From: Nesterenkonia sp. PF2B19
GTDB lineage: Bacteria > Actinomycetota > Actinomycetes > Actinomycetales > Micrococcaceae
Reading direction: 5' to 3'
NCBI RefSeq assembly: GCF_001758425.2
Contig: NZ_MDSS02000034.1
Location: forward strand, 1 to 37,601
Length of the DNA: 37,601 nucleotides
Made by a program: the position numbers and the translations under genes. The notes under the pieces were generated by a model. It had not been told where the DNA came from. It saw only the letters and a list, made by a program, of their open reading frames with translations, and did not search any database. Of the stretch, positions 8,292 through 15,810 are shown piece by piece (position 1 is the first letter of the stretch; the number at the start of each line of letters is the position of its first letter).

Positions 8292-9314
8292 TCAGCGGAT
8301 CCCGGCGAACAGGTCGTGCTCGGGCAGCTGCGTCTCCACCCGGGAGTCGATGAGCACATAGTCGTCGTAGGGCCACACCTTGCGCAGGAAGTCGTTGGGC
8401 GTGGCGAAGAAGAATCCGTCCGGCTCCACCTGCGTGCGGTGGGCGCGCAGGGCACGGTCGCGCAGCTCCAGGTAGTCGCCCACCGGCACCTGAGTGGTCA
8501 CCTCGTGCTTGGTCAGCCAGGGTATGCCGCCGTCGTCGTCGTAGCGAGCGATCCGCTCCCCGTAGGGGGAGTCGTAGCCGGCCTCCACGAGGGCCTCGTG
8601 GATCGCACGGAACCGGCCGGGGTTGAAGGCCCGGTCATAGTAGAGCTTCTGCGGCTCCCACGGCTCGCCCGCATCCGGGTAGCGCTGGGCGTCTCCGGCG
8701 GCGTGATACGCCTCCACTGAGATCTTGTGGGACATGATGTGGTCCGGGTGCGGGTAGCCGCCGGACTCGTCATAGCTGATGATCACGTGGGGGCGGAAAC
8801 GGCGGACGAGCCGGACCAGCGGGTAGGCGGCCTGCTCCAGCGGCAGCGTCGCGAAGGACCCCGCCGGCAGAGGGGGCATCGGGTCGCCCTCCGGCAGGCC
8901 CGAGTCCTCGAAGCCCAACCACACGTGGTCGATGCCCAGCGCCTCAGCGGCCTCACGCATCTCCTGCCGACGCACGCCGGTCAGGTCCCGGTGGCACTGC
9001 TGCAGCTCCCCGGCCGCCTCGTTGAGCAGGTCCCCCCGCTCCCCTCCGGTGGCCGTGGCGACCACGACCTCGGCGCCGGCGTCCACATAGGCGGCCATCA
9101 TCGCCGCGCCCTTGGAGGACTCGTCATCCGGGTGGGCGTGCACCGCCAGCATCCGGAGCCCTTTCGACCGTGGCACATGCTCATGGGGTGCCTCGGCATG
9201 TGGGTCGACGGCGTCCCGCAGTCCGCGCGGCGGCTTCACCGTCGCCGCGTCCCGACGGATCACGGGCGTCGAGGCAGAGAGGGTGTCAGCCGGATGGTCT
9301 GGGGTCGGGGTCAC
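8292..9314 (-). CDS. mca: Mycothiol conjugate amidase Mca
   Basis: A zinc amidase of 340 aa of the LmbE/GlcNAc deacetylase family. Mca cleaves mycothiol S-conjugates to a mercapturic acid and GlcN-Ins, detoxifying electrophiles in the cytosol. The metal motif AHPDDE is at residues 60-65 and the second metal histidine motif is GGYPHPDH. The family segments TATGGERGDLLNEA and DHVWLGFEDSGLPEGDP separate Mca from MshB-type homologues. The GTG at 9314 is used because GGAG lies about eight bases upstream. This gives an N-terminal extension of about 50 residues before the usual family start near M55, so a later start remains possible. It is divergent from DUF4307, a pairing also known in mycobacteria (mca beside a DUF4307 gene). 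Confidence 0.93.
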   Translation of the reverse strand: MTPTPDHPADTLSASTPVIRRDAATVKPPRGLRDAVDPHAEAPHEHVPRSKGLRMLAVHAHPDDESSKGAAMMAAYVDAGAEVVVATATGGERGDLLNEAAGELQQCHRDLTGVRRQEMREAAEALGIDHVWLGFEDSGLPEGDPMPPLPAGSFATLPLEQAAYPLVRLVRRFRPHVIISYDESGGYPHPDHIMSHKISVEAYHAAGDAQRYPDAGEPWEPQKLYYDRAFNPGRFRAIHEALVEAGYDSPYGERIARYDDDGGIPWLTKHEVTTQVPVGDYLELRDRALRAHRTQVEPDGFFFATPNDFLRKVWPYDDYVLIDSRVETQLPEHDLFAGIR

Positions 9315-9331
9315 AGTCGGTCTCCGTGTCG

Positions 9332-9361
9332 GTGGTCGGGGTACAGGTGGTCGGGGTGCAG
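9332..9361. repeat. Two tandem copies of a 15-bp unit in the mca/DUF4307 divergent region
   Basis: GTGGTCGGGGTACAG (9332-9346) is followed directly by GTGGTCGGGGTGCAG (9347-9361), with one mismatch. A partial relative (GGGGTCGGGGTCACAG) lies just to the left, inside the mca start. The repeat sits in the mca promoter side and may be a tandem duplication or paired regulator sites. Confidence 0.6.
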
Positions 9362-9439
9362 GTCCTCAGCACTGAGCGGGGACGCCCGAATCTGCGCGGG
9401 AGCCCTCACCCCTCCACGCATCAGAACTCCCTGACGCAC

Positions 9440-9445
9440 TAGAAT
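9440..9445 (+). promoter_or_regulatory. -10 element for a leaderless-type DUF4307-modAB transcript
   Basis: TAGAAT lies seven bases ahead of the ATG at 9453, so transcription would begin at or next to the A of the start codon. There is no Shine-Dalgarno sequence in the gap. No convincing -35 is seen. Leaderless transcripts are common in Actinobacteria. Confidence 0.5.
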
Positions 9446-9452
9446 AATCCCG

Positions 9453-9875
9453 ATGAGTCACACGCCCGCCTCCCCCAGCCTCGCCGAGCGCTACGGCACC
9501 GCCAAGCGCCCCCTGACCGCCCGGACCCGCACGTGGCTCATCGTGGCGGCCCTGGCGGCCGCCCTGGCGGTGGCCGTGTACTTCACCGTCGGCAACACCG
9601 TGGGGCAGATGACCTCCAAGGATGTCGGGTACATCATCCATTCGGACACCGAGGCCTCGGTGGACTATGAGGTCACCAAGGACTTCGACGCCACCGTGCA
9701 GTGCATGGTCCAGGTCCTCGACGACACCTACGCCGTCGTCGGGGCCAAGACCGTCACCATCGGCCCGCATGAGGGCAGCGACTCCTCCGACAGGAGCCAG
9801 TATTTCCGCACCGATCTGCGCACCGAGCACCGCGGAGTCACCGGCATCGTGGACTCCTGCTGGGAGCTCGACTGA
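9453..9875 (+). CDS. DUF4307 domain-containing membrane protein
   Basis: A 140-aa protein with a cytoplasmic N-terminus (SLAERYG), one transmembrane helix at about residues 28-48 and an extracytoplasmic domain. The YG near the N-terminus and the pattern SDTEASVDYEV...C...VGAKTVTI...GVTGIVDSCWELD match DUF4307. Two cysteines (in VQCMVQ and DSCW) could form a disulfide outside the membrane. The function is unknown. Its position beside mca is conserved in Actinobacteria. Its stop overlaps the modA start (TGATG), which suggests translational coupling to the molybdate genes here. A -10 box just before the ATG points to a leaderless message. Confidence 0.85.
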   Translation: MSHTPASPSLAERYGTAKRPLTARTRTWLIVAALAAALAVAVYFTVGNTVGQMTSKDVGYIIHSDTEASVDYEVTKDFDATVQCMVQVLDDTYAVVGAKTVTIGPHEGSDSSDRSQYFRTDLRTEHRGVTGIVDSCWELD

Positions 9876-10714
9876 TGCGACCAGGCTCCTGGTTCCACCG
9901 CATGCGCGGAGTGATCGCCCTGGCGCTGCTGGTGTGCTTCATCGCCGCCTTCGTGCTCACCGCCTGCTCCGACGATGACACCGAAGCCGAACCTCCTGCC
10001 ACTCCGACCACCGAGGTCACGGTGCTCGCTGCGTCGTCGGTGGAGCCGGCGCTGCGGCGTGTGGACCAGGACCTGCGCTCCCGCGGCGCCAGCGTGACCC
10101 TGAGGTCCGAGTACGGCGGCACCTCCACACTGGTCTCGCAGATCCGCTCGGGACGCGCCTTCGACATCGTCATCACGGCCTCGCGCACGCACATGGCGGA
10201 CCTGGTGGACGACGGCGCGGTCGCCGGTGACGCCTATCCGCTGGCCACCAACCGGCTGGCTCTGGTGGTGCCGGCGGACAACCCCGGCGAGATCGACAGC
10301 TTCGACGACTTCATCGCCCACGCCGCCGAGCTGACCACCGCGACCTGCGCCGAGGACGTCCCTTGCGGGGAGCTGGCCCGCACCATGCAGGAGGAGCTCG
10401 GCGTGGACGTGCACGCCGACACCGAGGAGACCTCGGTGGCCTCTGTGATGACGAAGGTCCGCATGGGCGAGGTCGACGCCGGCTTCGCCTACCTCACCGA
10501 CGCCGAGGCCGCCGACGACGAGGTCGAGGTCTTCGAGATCCCGGACTTCCCGCACAACGACACCCAGATCTGGGCCGCGGTCGCCGCCGAGCCTCAGGAG
10601 CAGGAGGCCGCCGAGCAGCTGTTCACGCTGCTGGTGGGAGAGTCCGGGCGCACCGCGTTCGAGGAGGCAGGTTTCCTGCCGCCCCCCGCCGCCGAGGCCT
10701 CGAGCCTCGACTGA
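9875..10714 (+). CDS. modA: Molybdate ABC transporter substrate-binding lipoprotein ModA
   Basis: A 279-aa periplasmic-binding-protein-like lipoprotein that captures molybdate or tungstate outside the membrane. The signal peptide ends in lipobox LTAC with the lipidated Cys at residue 31. The ModA pattern follows: VLAASSVEPALRR, EYGGTSTLVSQI, FDIVITASRTHMADL, NRLALVVP, then GEVDAGFAYLTDA and AEQLFTLLVGESGRTAFEEAGF. The ATG at 9875 overlaps the stop of DUF4307. The ModB permease follows eight bases after its stop. No modC ATPase gene is in the window. A binding protein for another oxyanion is possible but less likely. Confidence 0.88.
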   Translation: MRPGSWFHRMRGVIALALLVCFIAAFVLTACSDDDTEAEPPATPTTEVTVLAASSVEPALRRVDQDLRSRGASVTLRSEYGGTSTLVSQIRSGRAFDIVITASRTHMADLVDDGAVAGDAYPLATNRLALVVPADNPGEIDSFDDFIAHAAELTTATCAEDVPCGELARTMQEELGVDVHADTEETSVASVMTKVRMGEVDAGFAYLTDAEAADDEVEVFEIPDFPHNDTQIWAAVAAEPQEQEAAEQLFTLLVGESGRTAFEEAGFLPPPAAEASSLD

Positions 10715-10721
10715 GCCCTCC

Positions 10722-11522
10722 ATGGTGCGACGCACGAGCGCTCTCCCCGGCCTGCTGTGGCTGCCCGCCGTCGTCGGCGCCGTGCTGCTGACCCTTCCCG
10801 TGCTCTCCCTCCTGGTCGAAGCCGACCTGCCGGCCGTGCCGGAGCTGCTGGCCTCCCCCACCACGCGGGAGGCCCTGCTGCTCAGCGTCCAGACGGCGAC
10901 GGCGGCCACCGGGCTGTGTCTCGTCTGCGGGATCCCTCTGGGGGTGCTGATGGCCCGGGGTCGGGCGCGCCTGCTGCCCTGGGTGCGTCCGCTGGTGCTG
11001 CTGCCGCTGGTGCTGCCGCCCGTGGTGGCCGGTGTGGCGCTGCTGGCGGCCTTCGGACGTATGGGCCTGGTGGGCCAGCCGCTGCATGCCCTGGGCGTGC
11101 AGATCACCTTCACCTCCCTCGCGGTGGTGCTCGCCCAGGCGTTTGTGGCGATGCCGTTCATGGTGCTCTCCGTGGAGTCCGCCGTGGCGTCGCTGGACCG
11201 GGAGTATGAGGAGGCGGCCGCGACTATGGGGGCCGGCCCGCTGGCCACCCTGTGGTGGGTGGTGCTGCCGCTGGTCCGCCCCGGTCTCCTGGCTGGGACC
11301 GTGTTGTGCTTCGCGCGCTGCCTGGGCGAGTTCGGCGCGACTCTGGCCTTCGCCGGATCCGCGGCCGGGACCACCCGGACCGCCCCGGTGGAGGTGTACC
11401 TGCTGCAGCAGTCCGACCCCCAGGCCGCCGCTGCGCTGGCGGTGGTGATGATCGCCGTCGCGCTGATCGTGGTGGGACTGGTCTACGGACCCGGGCGCAG
11501 ACTGTTCAGCGTCCGGAGGTGA
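10722..11522 (+). CDS. modB: Molybdate ABC transporter permease ModB
   Basis: A 266-aa inner-membrane permease with about six transmembrane segments. It forms the channel for the ModA substrate. The cytoplasmic EAA loop that docks the ATPase is clear at EEAAATMGAGPLATLWWVVLPL, followed by CLGEFGATLAFAG, a motif typical of CysT/ModB permeases. It starts seven bases after modA. The expected partner modC (ATPase) is absent: the next 310 bases hold only a promoter and the greA leader. The ATPase must come from elsewhere, or the system is incomplete. Confidence 0.88.
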   Translation: MVRRTSALPGLLWLPAVVGAVLLTLPVLSLLVEADLPAVPELLASPTTREALLLSVQTATAATGLCLVCGIPLGVLMARGRARLLPWVRPLVLLPLVLPPVVAGVALLAAFGRMGLVGQPLHALGVQITFTSLAVVLAQAFVAMPFMVLSVESAVASLDREYEEAAATMGAGPLATLWWVVLPLVRPGLLAGTVLCFARCLGEFGATLAFAGSAAGTTRTAPVEVYLLQQSDPQAAAALAVVMIAVALIVVGLVYGPGRRLFSVRR

Positions 11523-11595
11523 GGGCAGCACTGCCAGCCTCGCAGCGACGACGACCCTGTGCCGTGGACGACACTGTGCCGTTGACCCTGCGCCG

Positions 11596-11624
11596 TTGAG
11601 GTTCTGGCCCGTCACCACTACGAT
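11596..11624 (+). promoter_or_regulatory. Sigma-70-type promoter of greA
   Basis: TTGAGG (11596-11601) and TACGAT (11619-11624) are separated by exactly 17 bases. The start point would be near 11631, giving a leader of about 200 nt before greA. Three degenerate copies of a CTGTGCCGT-like unit lie just upstream at about 11554-11599. Confidence 0.6.
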
Positions 11625-11633
11625 TGTGGAAAC

Positions 11634-11825
11634 GCAGAACCACCCCGCCGGGGAGCTGCCGGGCACCAATCCCGGGGCACACGTCCTCAGGCGGGGTCTC
11701 TGCATGTACGACGAGGAACCGCACGGCATCGCTGTCCGGAGGGGTCCGCCCCACCACGGAGGGCGATGCCGTCTGACGTGTCGGGCCCCTGGCCCGGCGC
11801 CCGGTTCCTCCTCAGACCCGAGGAG
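11634..11825 (+). promoter_or_regulatory. Long structured 5' leader of greA with a hairpin over the ribosome-binding site
   Basis: Three structures can be drawn. First, GCAGA + CCCCGCC (11634-11649) pairs with GGCGGGG + TCTGC (11690-11703), enclosing a CCGGG/CCCGG hairpin (11659-11675). Second, ACGGCATCGC (11723-11732) pairs perfectly with GCGATGCCGT (11763-11772). Third, CTCCTC (11808-11813) pairs with the Shine-Dalgarno GAGGAG (11820-11825) across a 6-nt loop, so it would hide the ribosome site. I do not recognise a known riboswitch class. Together they suggest translational control of greA. The region is open in the greA frame but has no coding character. Confidence 0.5.
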
Positions 11826-11832
11826 AACTACA

Positions 11833-12336
11833 GTGTCGACGCACGCTCACGAGACCGATGAGAACGCCCAGTGGCTGACCCAGGAGGCGTATGACCGCCT
11901 CAAGGCTGAGTTGGAACACCTCAGCGGCCCCGGTCGACAGGAGATCGTCGACCGGATCGAGTCCGCCCGCGAAGAGGGCGACCTGAAGGAGAACGGCGGC
12001 TACCACGCGGCCAAGGAGGAGCAGGGCAAGGCCGAGGCGCGCATCCGCTACCTCACCGACCTGCTCGAGAACGCCTACGTCGGTGACGCCCCCGCCGGCG
12101 ACGGCACCGTGGTGCCCGGAATGGTCGTCACGGCCAAGATCGCCGGCAACACGATGACCTTCCTCTTCGGCAACCGCGAGATCGCCGGCAACTCCGACCT
12201 AGAGGTCTACTCCGCCAGCTCCCCGATCGGGGCGGCCATCAACGGCGCCAAGGCCGGCGACTCGCTGTCCTACGCCGCGCCCAACGGCAAGGAGATCCTG
12301 GTGGAGATCGTCTCCGCCGAGCCGTTCACCGGCTGA
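11833..12336 (+). CDS. greA: Transcription elongation factor GreA
   Basis: A 167-aa cytoplasmic factor that enters the RNA polymerase secondary channel and triggers cleavage of backtracked RNA. The N-terminal coiled coil holds the acidic-tip motif REEGDLKENGGYHAAKEEQ (about residues 44-62). The C-terminal FKBP-like domain has SSPIGAAINGAKAGDSL and ends in VEIVSAEPFTG. The start is GTG 11833 with GAGGAG at 11820-11825, seven bases upstream. The frame is open further upstream, but that stretch forms RNA structure and has no protein-like sequence. The stop TGA abuts the stop of the convergent gene with no gap (TGATCA). Expression may be set by the structured leader. Confidence 0.95.
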   Translation: MSTHAHETDENAQWLTQEAYDRLKAELEHLSGPGRQEIVDRIESAREEGDLKENGGYHAAKEEQGKAEARIRYLTDLLENAYVGDAPAGDGTVVPGMVVTAKIAGNTMTFLFGNREIAGNSDLEVYSASSPIGAAINGAKAGDSLSYAAPNGKEILVEIVSAEPFTG

Positions 12337-12693
12337 TCAGACCCAGCCGTCGAGGTCGCTGGCGTTGTCCTGACGTCGGCGGCCTCGGCGGACGCTGCGC
12401 CGCAGACGACGCTGCTGGCGTCGAGAGCGCCCCGCAGCACGAGACGACACCCCGTCGCCCTCGGCGGCGGGGTTCTTCCGTCTCTCCTCACGGCGACGCA
12501 TCCAGCGACCCAGCCACCACGCCAGTCCGGCCAGCGCCGCCAGGCTCAGCGCCCACATCAGACCGATCAGCGCCAGGCCGATCAGATCCGCCCAGGCCCC
12601 GTCAGGTCCACCGCCCTCGGTGACCTCGCCACCGACGCCGGCGCTGAGACCCACGCCGGCGCTGACGGAGAACTTCATCATCGAGACGGGCAT
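12337..12693 (-). CDS. Small membrane protein with arginine-rich C-terminal tail, unknown function
   Basis: A 118-aa protein with a Gly/Val-rich N-terminus, one long hydrophobic stretch at about residues 36-65 (possibly a hairpin or a single helix) and a strongly basic tail (RWMRRREERRKN, SRRQQRRLRRSVRRGRRRQ). The basic tail suggests it stays in the cytoplasm and may bind nucleic acid or lipids; this is inference. Its ATG overlaps the ilvA stop (TGATG), so it is probably translated by coupling. No known family is recognised. Confidence 0.6.
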   Translation of the reverse strand: MPVSMMKFSVSAGVGLSAGVGGEVTEGGGPDGAWADLIGLALIGLMWALSLAALAGLAWWLGRWMRRREERRKNPAAEGDGVSSRAAGRSRRQQRRLRRSVRRGRRRQDNASDLDGWV

Positions 12694-14048
12694 CAGTTCA
12701 TCACGATCGGTTCGTAGCCTTCGGCGCGGAGACTGTTGAGCACCAAGGCGGAGTGCTCCTCCCCCTTGGTCTCCATGTTGATCACGATGGAGACGTCGCC
12801 CATGGACAGGGCCCCGCCGATGCGGGTGTGGTCCACCCCGGTGACATTCGCGTCAGTGTCGGCGATGATGCGCGAGATCATCGCCAGCTCCCCGGGCCGG
12901 TCCTTGAGCATCAGCTTCACCGTCAGGAAGCGGTTCGCCGCGGAGAGGCCGCGCTGGATGACCTTGAGCATGAGCATCGGGTCGATGTTCCCGCCGGAGA
13001 GCAGCGCCACGATGGACTTCGGTTCGATGCCGAGTCCGGCGAGCTTCCCTTCCAGCAGCGCGGCGACGCCGACTGCGCCGGCCGGCTCCACCACCATCTT
13101 CGAGCGCTCCATGAGGAAGATCAGCGCCTGGGCGATCGCGTCCTCGCTGACGGTGACGACGTCGTCGACGAGGTCCTTGATGATCTCGAAAGGGATGTTC
13201 CCGGGCCGCCCCACGGCGATCCCGTCCGCGATGGTGCGGACCCCCTTGATGGGCACCAGCGCGTCCGCGGCCAACGACGGCGGATAGGCAGCCGCATTCT
13301 CCGCCTGCACCCCGATGATGCGCACTTCGCGGCCCTGTCGCGCCGCCTCCTGCTTGATGGCCACCGCATTGCCGGCCAGCAGTCCGCCGCCGCCGATGCC
13401 CATGATGACGGTGTCGACGTCGGGGACCTGCTCCAGGATCTCCAGGCCGATGGTGCCCTGGCCGGCCACCACGTCGGTGTTGTTGAACGGGTGGATGAAC
13501 ACCGCACCCGACTCGGAGGCGTAGTTCTGGGCCTCCGTGAGAGCCTCGTCCACATTGGAGCCGTGCAGGATCACCTCGGCCCCGTGGTCACGCGTGGCGG
13601 CCAACTTGGGCAGCGCCACTCCGCGCGGCATGTAGATCTTCGCCCGGATGCCGAGCTTCTTGGCCGCCAGCGCCACGCCCTGGGCGTGGTTGCCGGCCGA
13701 GGCCGCGACGACGCCGCGCTCCTTCTCCTCTGCGGAGAGCCGCGCCATGCGCACATACGCGCCCCTGACCTTGAAGGAGCCGGCCCGCTGCAGGTTCTCG
13801 CACTTCAGATGCACGGTGGCGTCCATCATGCGCCCCAGAGCACGGGAGTGCTCCATGGCGGTCGGCACGATGACGCCGTCCAGCAGCTCGCGGGCCGCCT
13901 GAACATCCTCCAGCTGCACGCTCAGGTGCCGTCCGGGGATCCGGTGCTCCGCCTGATGCTCCGTGATGGCGTCTCCTGAGGCCGAGGAGCCCTGCGGGCT
14001 CGGAGTGGATGTCATGGTCTCGCGCTCGATCTGGTCGGTCTGGGTCAT
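12693..14048 (-). CDS. ilvA: Threonine ammonia-lyase (threonine dehydratase) with C-terminal ACT domain
   Basis: A PLP enzyme of 451 aa that converts L-threonine to 2-oxobutanoate and ammonia, the first step towards isoleucine. The PLP lysine is K93 in AGSFKVRGAY. The phosphate-binding loop is MGIGGGGLLAGN. ASAGNHAQGVA is another fold-II hallmark. The C-terminal 75 residues (RPGELAMISRIIADTDANV...) form one ACT domain. This short one-ACT architecture is that of the 400-aa class; biosynthetic versus catabolic use cannot be told from sequence alone. The first 35 or so residues are a non-conserved extension. The ATG at 14048 has AGGA six to nine bases ahead. It lies 29 bp downstream of the AI-2E family gene and is coupled to the small membrane protein behind it. 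Confidence 0.92.
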   Translation of the reverse strand: MTQTDQIERETMTSTPSPQGSSASGDAITEHQAEHRIPGRHLSVQLEDVQAARELLDGVIVPTAMEHSRALGRMMDATVHLKCENLQRAGSFKVRGAYVRMARLSAEEKERGVVAASAGNHAQGVALAAKKLGIRAKIYMPRGVALPKLAATRDHGAEVILHGSNVDEALTEAQNYASESGAVFIHPFNNTDVVAGQGTIGLEILEQVPDVDTVIMGIGGGGLLAGNAVAIKQEAARQGREVRIIGVQAENAAAYPPSLAADALVPIKGVRTIADGIAVGRPGNIPFEIIKDLVDDVVTVSEDAIAQALIFLMERSKMVVEPAGAVGVAALLEGKLAGLGIEPKSIVALLSGGNIDPMLMLKVIQRGLSAANRFLTVKLMLKDRPGELAMISRIIADTDANVTGVDHTRIGGALSMGDVSIVINMETKGEEHSALVLNSLRAEGYEPIVMN

Positions 14049-14059
14049 CGTGGTCCTGT

Positions 14060-14093
14060 GTCAGTCCTTCTCAGAGGTCAGTCCTTCTCGGAG
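14060..14093. repeat. 17-bp tandem duplication spanning the stop codon of the AI-2E family gene
   Basis: GTCAGTCCTTCTCAGAG (14060-14076) is followed directly by GTCAGTCCTTCTCGGAG (14077-14093), one mismatch. The right copy encodes the last residues SEKD and the stop; the left copy repeats the same codons and the stop in the intergenic gap. Confidence 0.8.
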
Positions 14094-15649
14094 GCACGGT
14101 CGCCTCGGGAGACCCCAGCGTCATGTGCAGTCGAGTCGGCAGCGGGGCCCTCGGCCTCCTCCCCGGCGCCGTCGCCCTGCTTGCCGCCGCGGCCCCCACG
14201 CCGGGCGAAGGCCGGCTTGTCCGGGTCCAGTCCCGGCATGGTCTCCAGGAAACGTCGCTTGATCCCGGCCAGGGCCTCCTGCTCCTGGGCCTCGATCTCG
14301 CGGCGGGCGGCGACCCGGCGGAGCTCCTCCTCCTGCTGTTCTCGTTCCATGGCGATCGCTTCGTCGTCGTGCCGCCACTCCTCCTTCACGATGTAGCGCA
14401 CCGAGCGGTTGATGAAGGCCAGCACCGGCACAGCGAAGAGCGCCCCGACGATGCCCAGCAGGGTGGTTCCGGCGGTCACCGCGAGCACCACGGCCAGCGG
14501 GTGGAGCTTCACGGCCTTGCCCATCACGATGGGCTGCAGCACGTTGGACTCGATCTGCTGGACCAGCAGCACCACGCCGAGCATCAGCAGAGCATTGACC
14601 AGCCCGTTGGCCACCAGCGCCAGCAGCACGGCGATCGCGCCCGTCACCACAGCACCGATGATCGGGATGAAGGATCCCAGGAAGACCAGCACGGCCACGG
14701 GCAGCGCCAGGGGCACTCCCAGCAGGGCGGCGCCGATGCCGATGCCGACGGCGTCGACGGCGGCCACGAAGACCTGGACGCGAACATAGGAGCCCAACGC
14801 CGACCAGCCCCGCCGGCCCGCGCCGTGGATGGCGGGACGGAACTTCCGCGGGACGAAGTTCACGGAGAAGTCCCAGATGCGGTGGCCGTCGGAGAGGAAG
14901 AAGATCAGAGTGAACAGCGCGAGGATCAGCCCGACCATCAAGTTTCCAGCCGTGGAGCCGATGGACATGGCTCCGCCCAGGATGGACTCCGCGTTGTCCT
15001 GCACCCACTGGGTGGCCTCGGCCATCCACTGGTTGAACTCCTCAGCGGAGATGGAGATGCCGAGATCCCGGCCGATCTCCTCGGCCATGGCCACCAGCTC
15101 CAGGACACCGACGCGCACCTGGTCGGCCATCTCCGCGAAGCCGGTGATGATTTCCTGGCCCACGAGGTACAGCAGGCCGACGACGAATCCGATCAGCAGC
15201 AGGATCGTGGTGATCGCCGCCAGAATCCGCGGGAAGCGCAGCGTGCGGAAGAAGTTGTGGACCGGGCGCAGCAGCGTGGCCAGCAGCGCGGCCACCAGCA
15301 GCGGGATGATCAGCAGCGAGACGTAGCTCAGCAGCCACAGCAGCACCCCGGTGAACGCCAGGATCAGCAGCACGCGCCAGGACCAGGCGGCGGCGATCCG
15401 CACGCCCCAGGGGATGTCCTCCTGGATCCGCTCGGCGTCGCTGAGCCCGGCCAGTCGCTCGTGCTCGAGCTTCCCAGAGGTCACCGGGTCCGCCCCCGCA
15501 GGCTCGAAGCGGCGGCGGTGGCGCCGGATCCGGACACGCCGGACTGAGACGCCGGCGTCGCTCGCAACCGCGGCGTGGGCGCCCACCGGCACGGCGGCCG
15601 GCGGCTTCCGGCCGTCACCGCGGGCTTCCTCAGCGTTCATGCGCTCCAT
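14078..15649 (-). CDS. AI-2E family transporter (PerM/UPF0118)
   Basis: A 523-aa membrane protein with about eight hydrophobic segments from residue 85 onwards and long charged cytoplasmic tails at both ends. Family hallmarks are PLLVAALLATLLRPVHNFF, the large soluble loop around residues 170-220, LGSFIPIIGAVVTGAI, and the block LLVQQIESNVLQPIVMGKAVKLHPLAV. The family exports small molecules (AI-2, ions); the substrate here is unknown. The N-terminal 80 residues are Arg-rich and the C-terminal 100 residues are rich in Glu/Gln, typical of actinobacterial members. ATG 15649 has AGGAG 12 bases upstream; an ATG three codons later is an alternative. ilvA follows 29 bp after its stop. Confidence 0.9.
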   Translation of the reverse strand: MERMNAEEARGDGRKPPAAVPVGAHAAVASDAGVSVRRVRIRRHRRRFEPAGADPVTSGKLEHERLAGLSDAERIQEDIPWGVRIAAAWSWRVLLILAFTGVLLWLLSYVSLLIIPLLVAALLATLLRPVHNFFRTLRFPRILAAITTILLLIGFVVGLLYLVGQEIITGFAEMADQVRVGVLELVAMAEEIGRDLGISISAEEFNQWMAEATQWVQDNAESILGGAMSIGSTAGNLMVGLILALFTLIFFLSDGHRIWDFSVNFVPRKFRPAIHGAGRRGWSALGSYVRVQVFVAAVDAVGIGIGAALLGVPLALPVAVLVFLGSFIPIIGAVVTGAIAVLLALVANGLVNALLMLGVVLLVQQIESNVLQPIVMGKAVKLHPLAVVLAVTAGTTLLGIVGALFAVPVLAFINRSVRYIVKEEWRHDDEAIAMEREQQEEELRRVAARREIEAQEQEALAGIKRRFLETMPGLDPDKPAFARRGGRGGKQGDGAGEEAEGPAADSTAHDAGVSRGDRASEKD

Positions 15650-15719
15650 GGTGGCACAGCACTCCTGGACTCGAAGGATCAGTGTGTGAAGGTTCAGGGA
15701 CTGAGACGCCCCGGACGAC

Positions 15720-15763
15720 GACGGGCCCGCAGCGCACCGGAAGCGGTGCGCGGCGGACCCGTC
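15720..15763 (-). terminator. Strong hairpin terminator after the Bax inhibitor-1 gene
   Basis: The stretch folds into a nearly perfect stem of about 20 bp (outer GACGGG/CCCGTC, inner GCGCACCG/CGGTGCGC) closing on a 4-nt CTTC loop. It begins about 50 bases past the stop of the leftward Bax inhibitor-1 gene. No long T-run follows, as is usual in high-GC bacteria. Confidence 0.65.
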
Positions 15764-15810
15764 GCGATGTCATGCCGGCCGCAGACAGCAGCCGGAGCGA
15801 AACTGCGGCG

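Noticed and set aside
11596-11832. An N-terminal extension of GreA by 79 residues
   Set aside because: The frame is open, but the stretch contains a promoter and RNA stems, has no protein-like sequence, and the GTG at 11833 has a good ribosome site and gives the normal GreA length.
11631-11832. A known riboswitch class in the greA leader
   Set aside because: I compared it by memory with TPP, SAM, cobalamin, c-di-GMP, ydaO, fluoride and yybP motifs and found no convincing core match, so only an unnamed structured leader is claimed.
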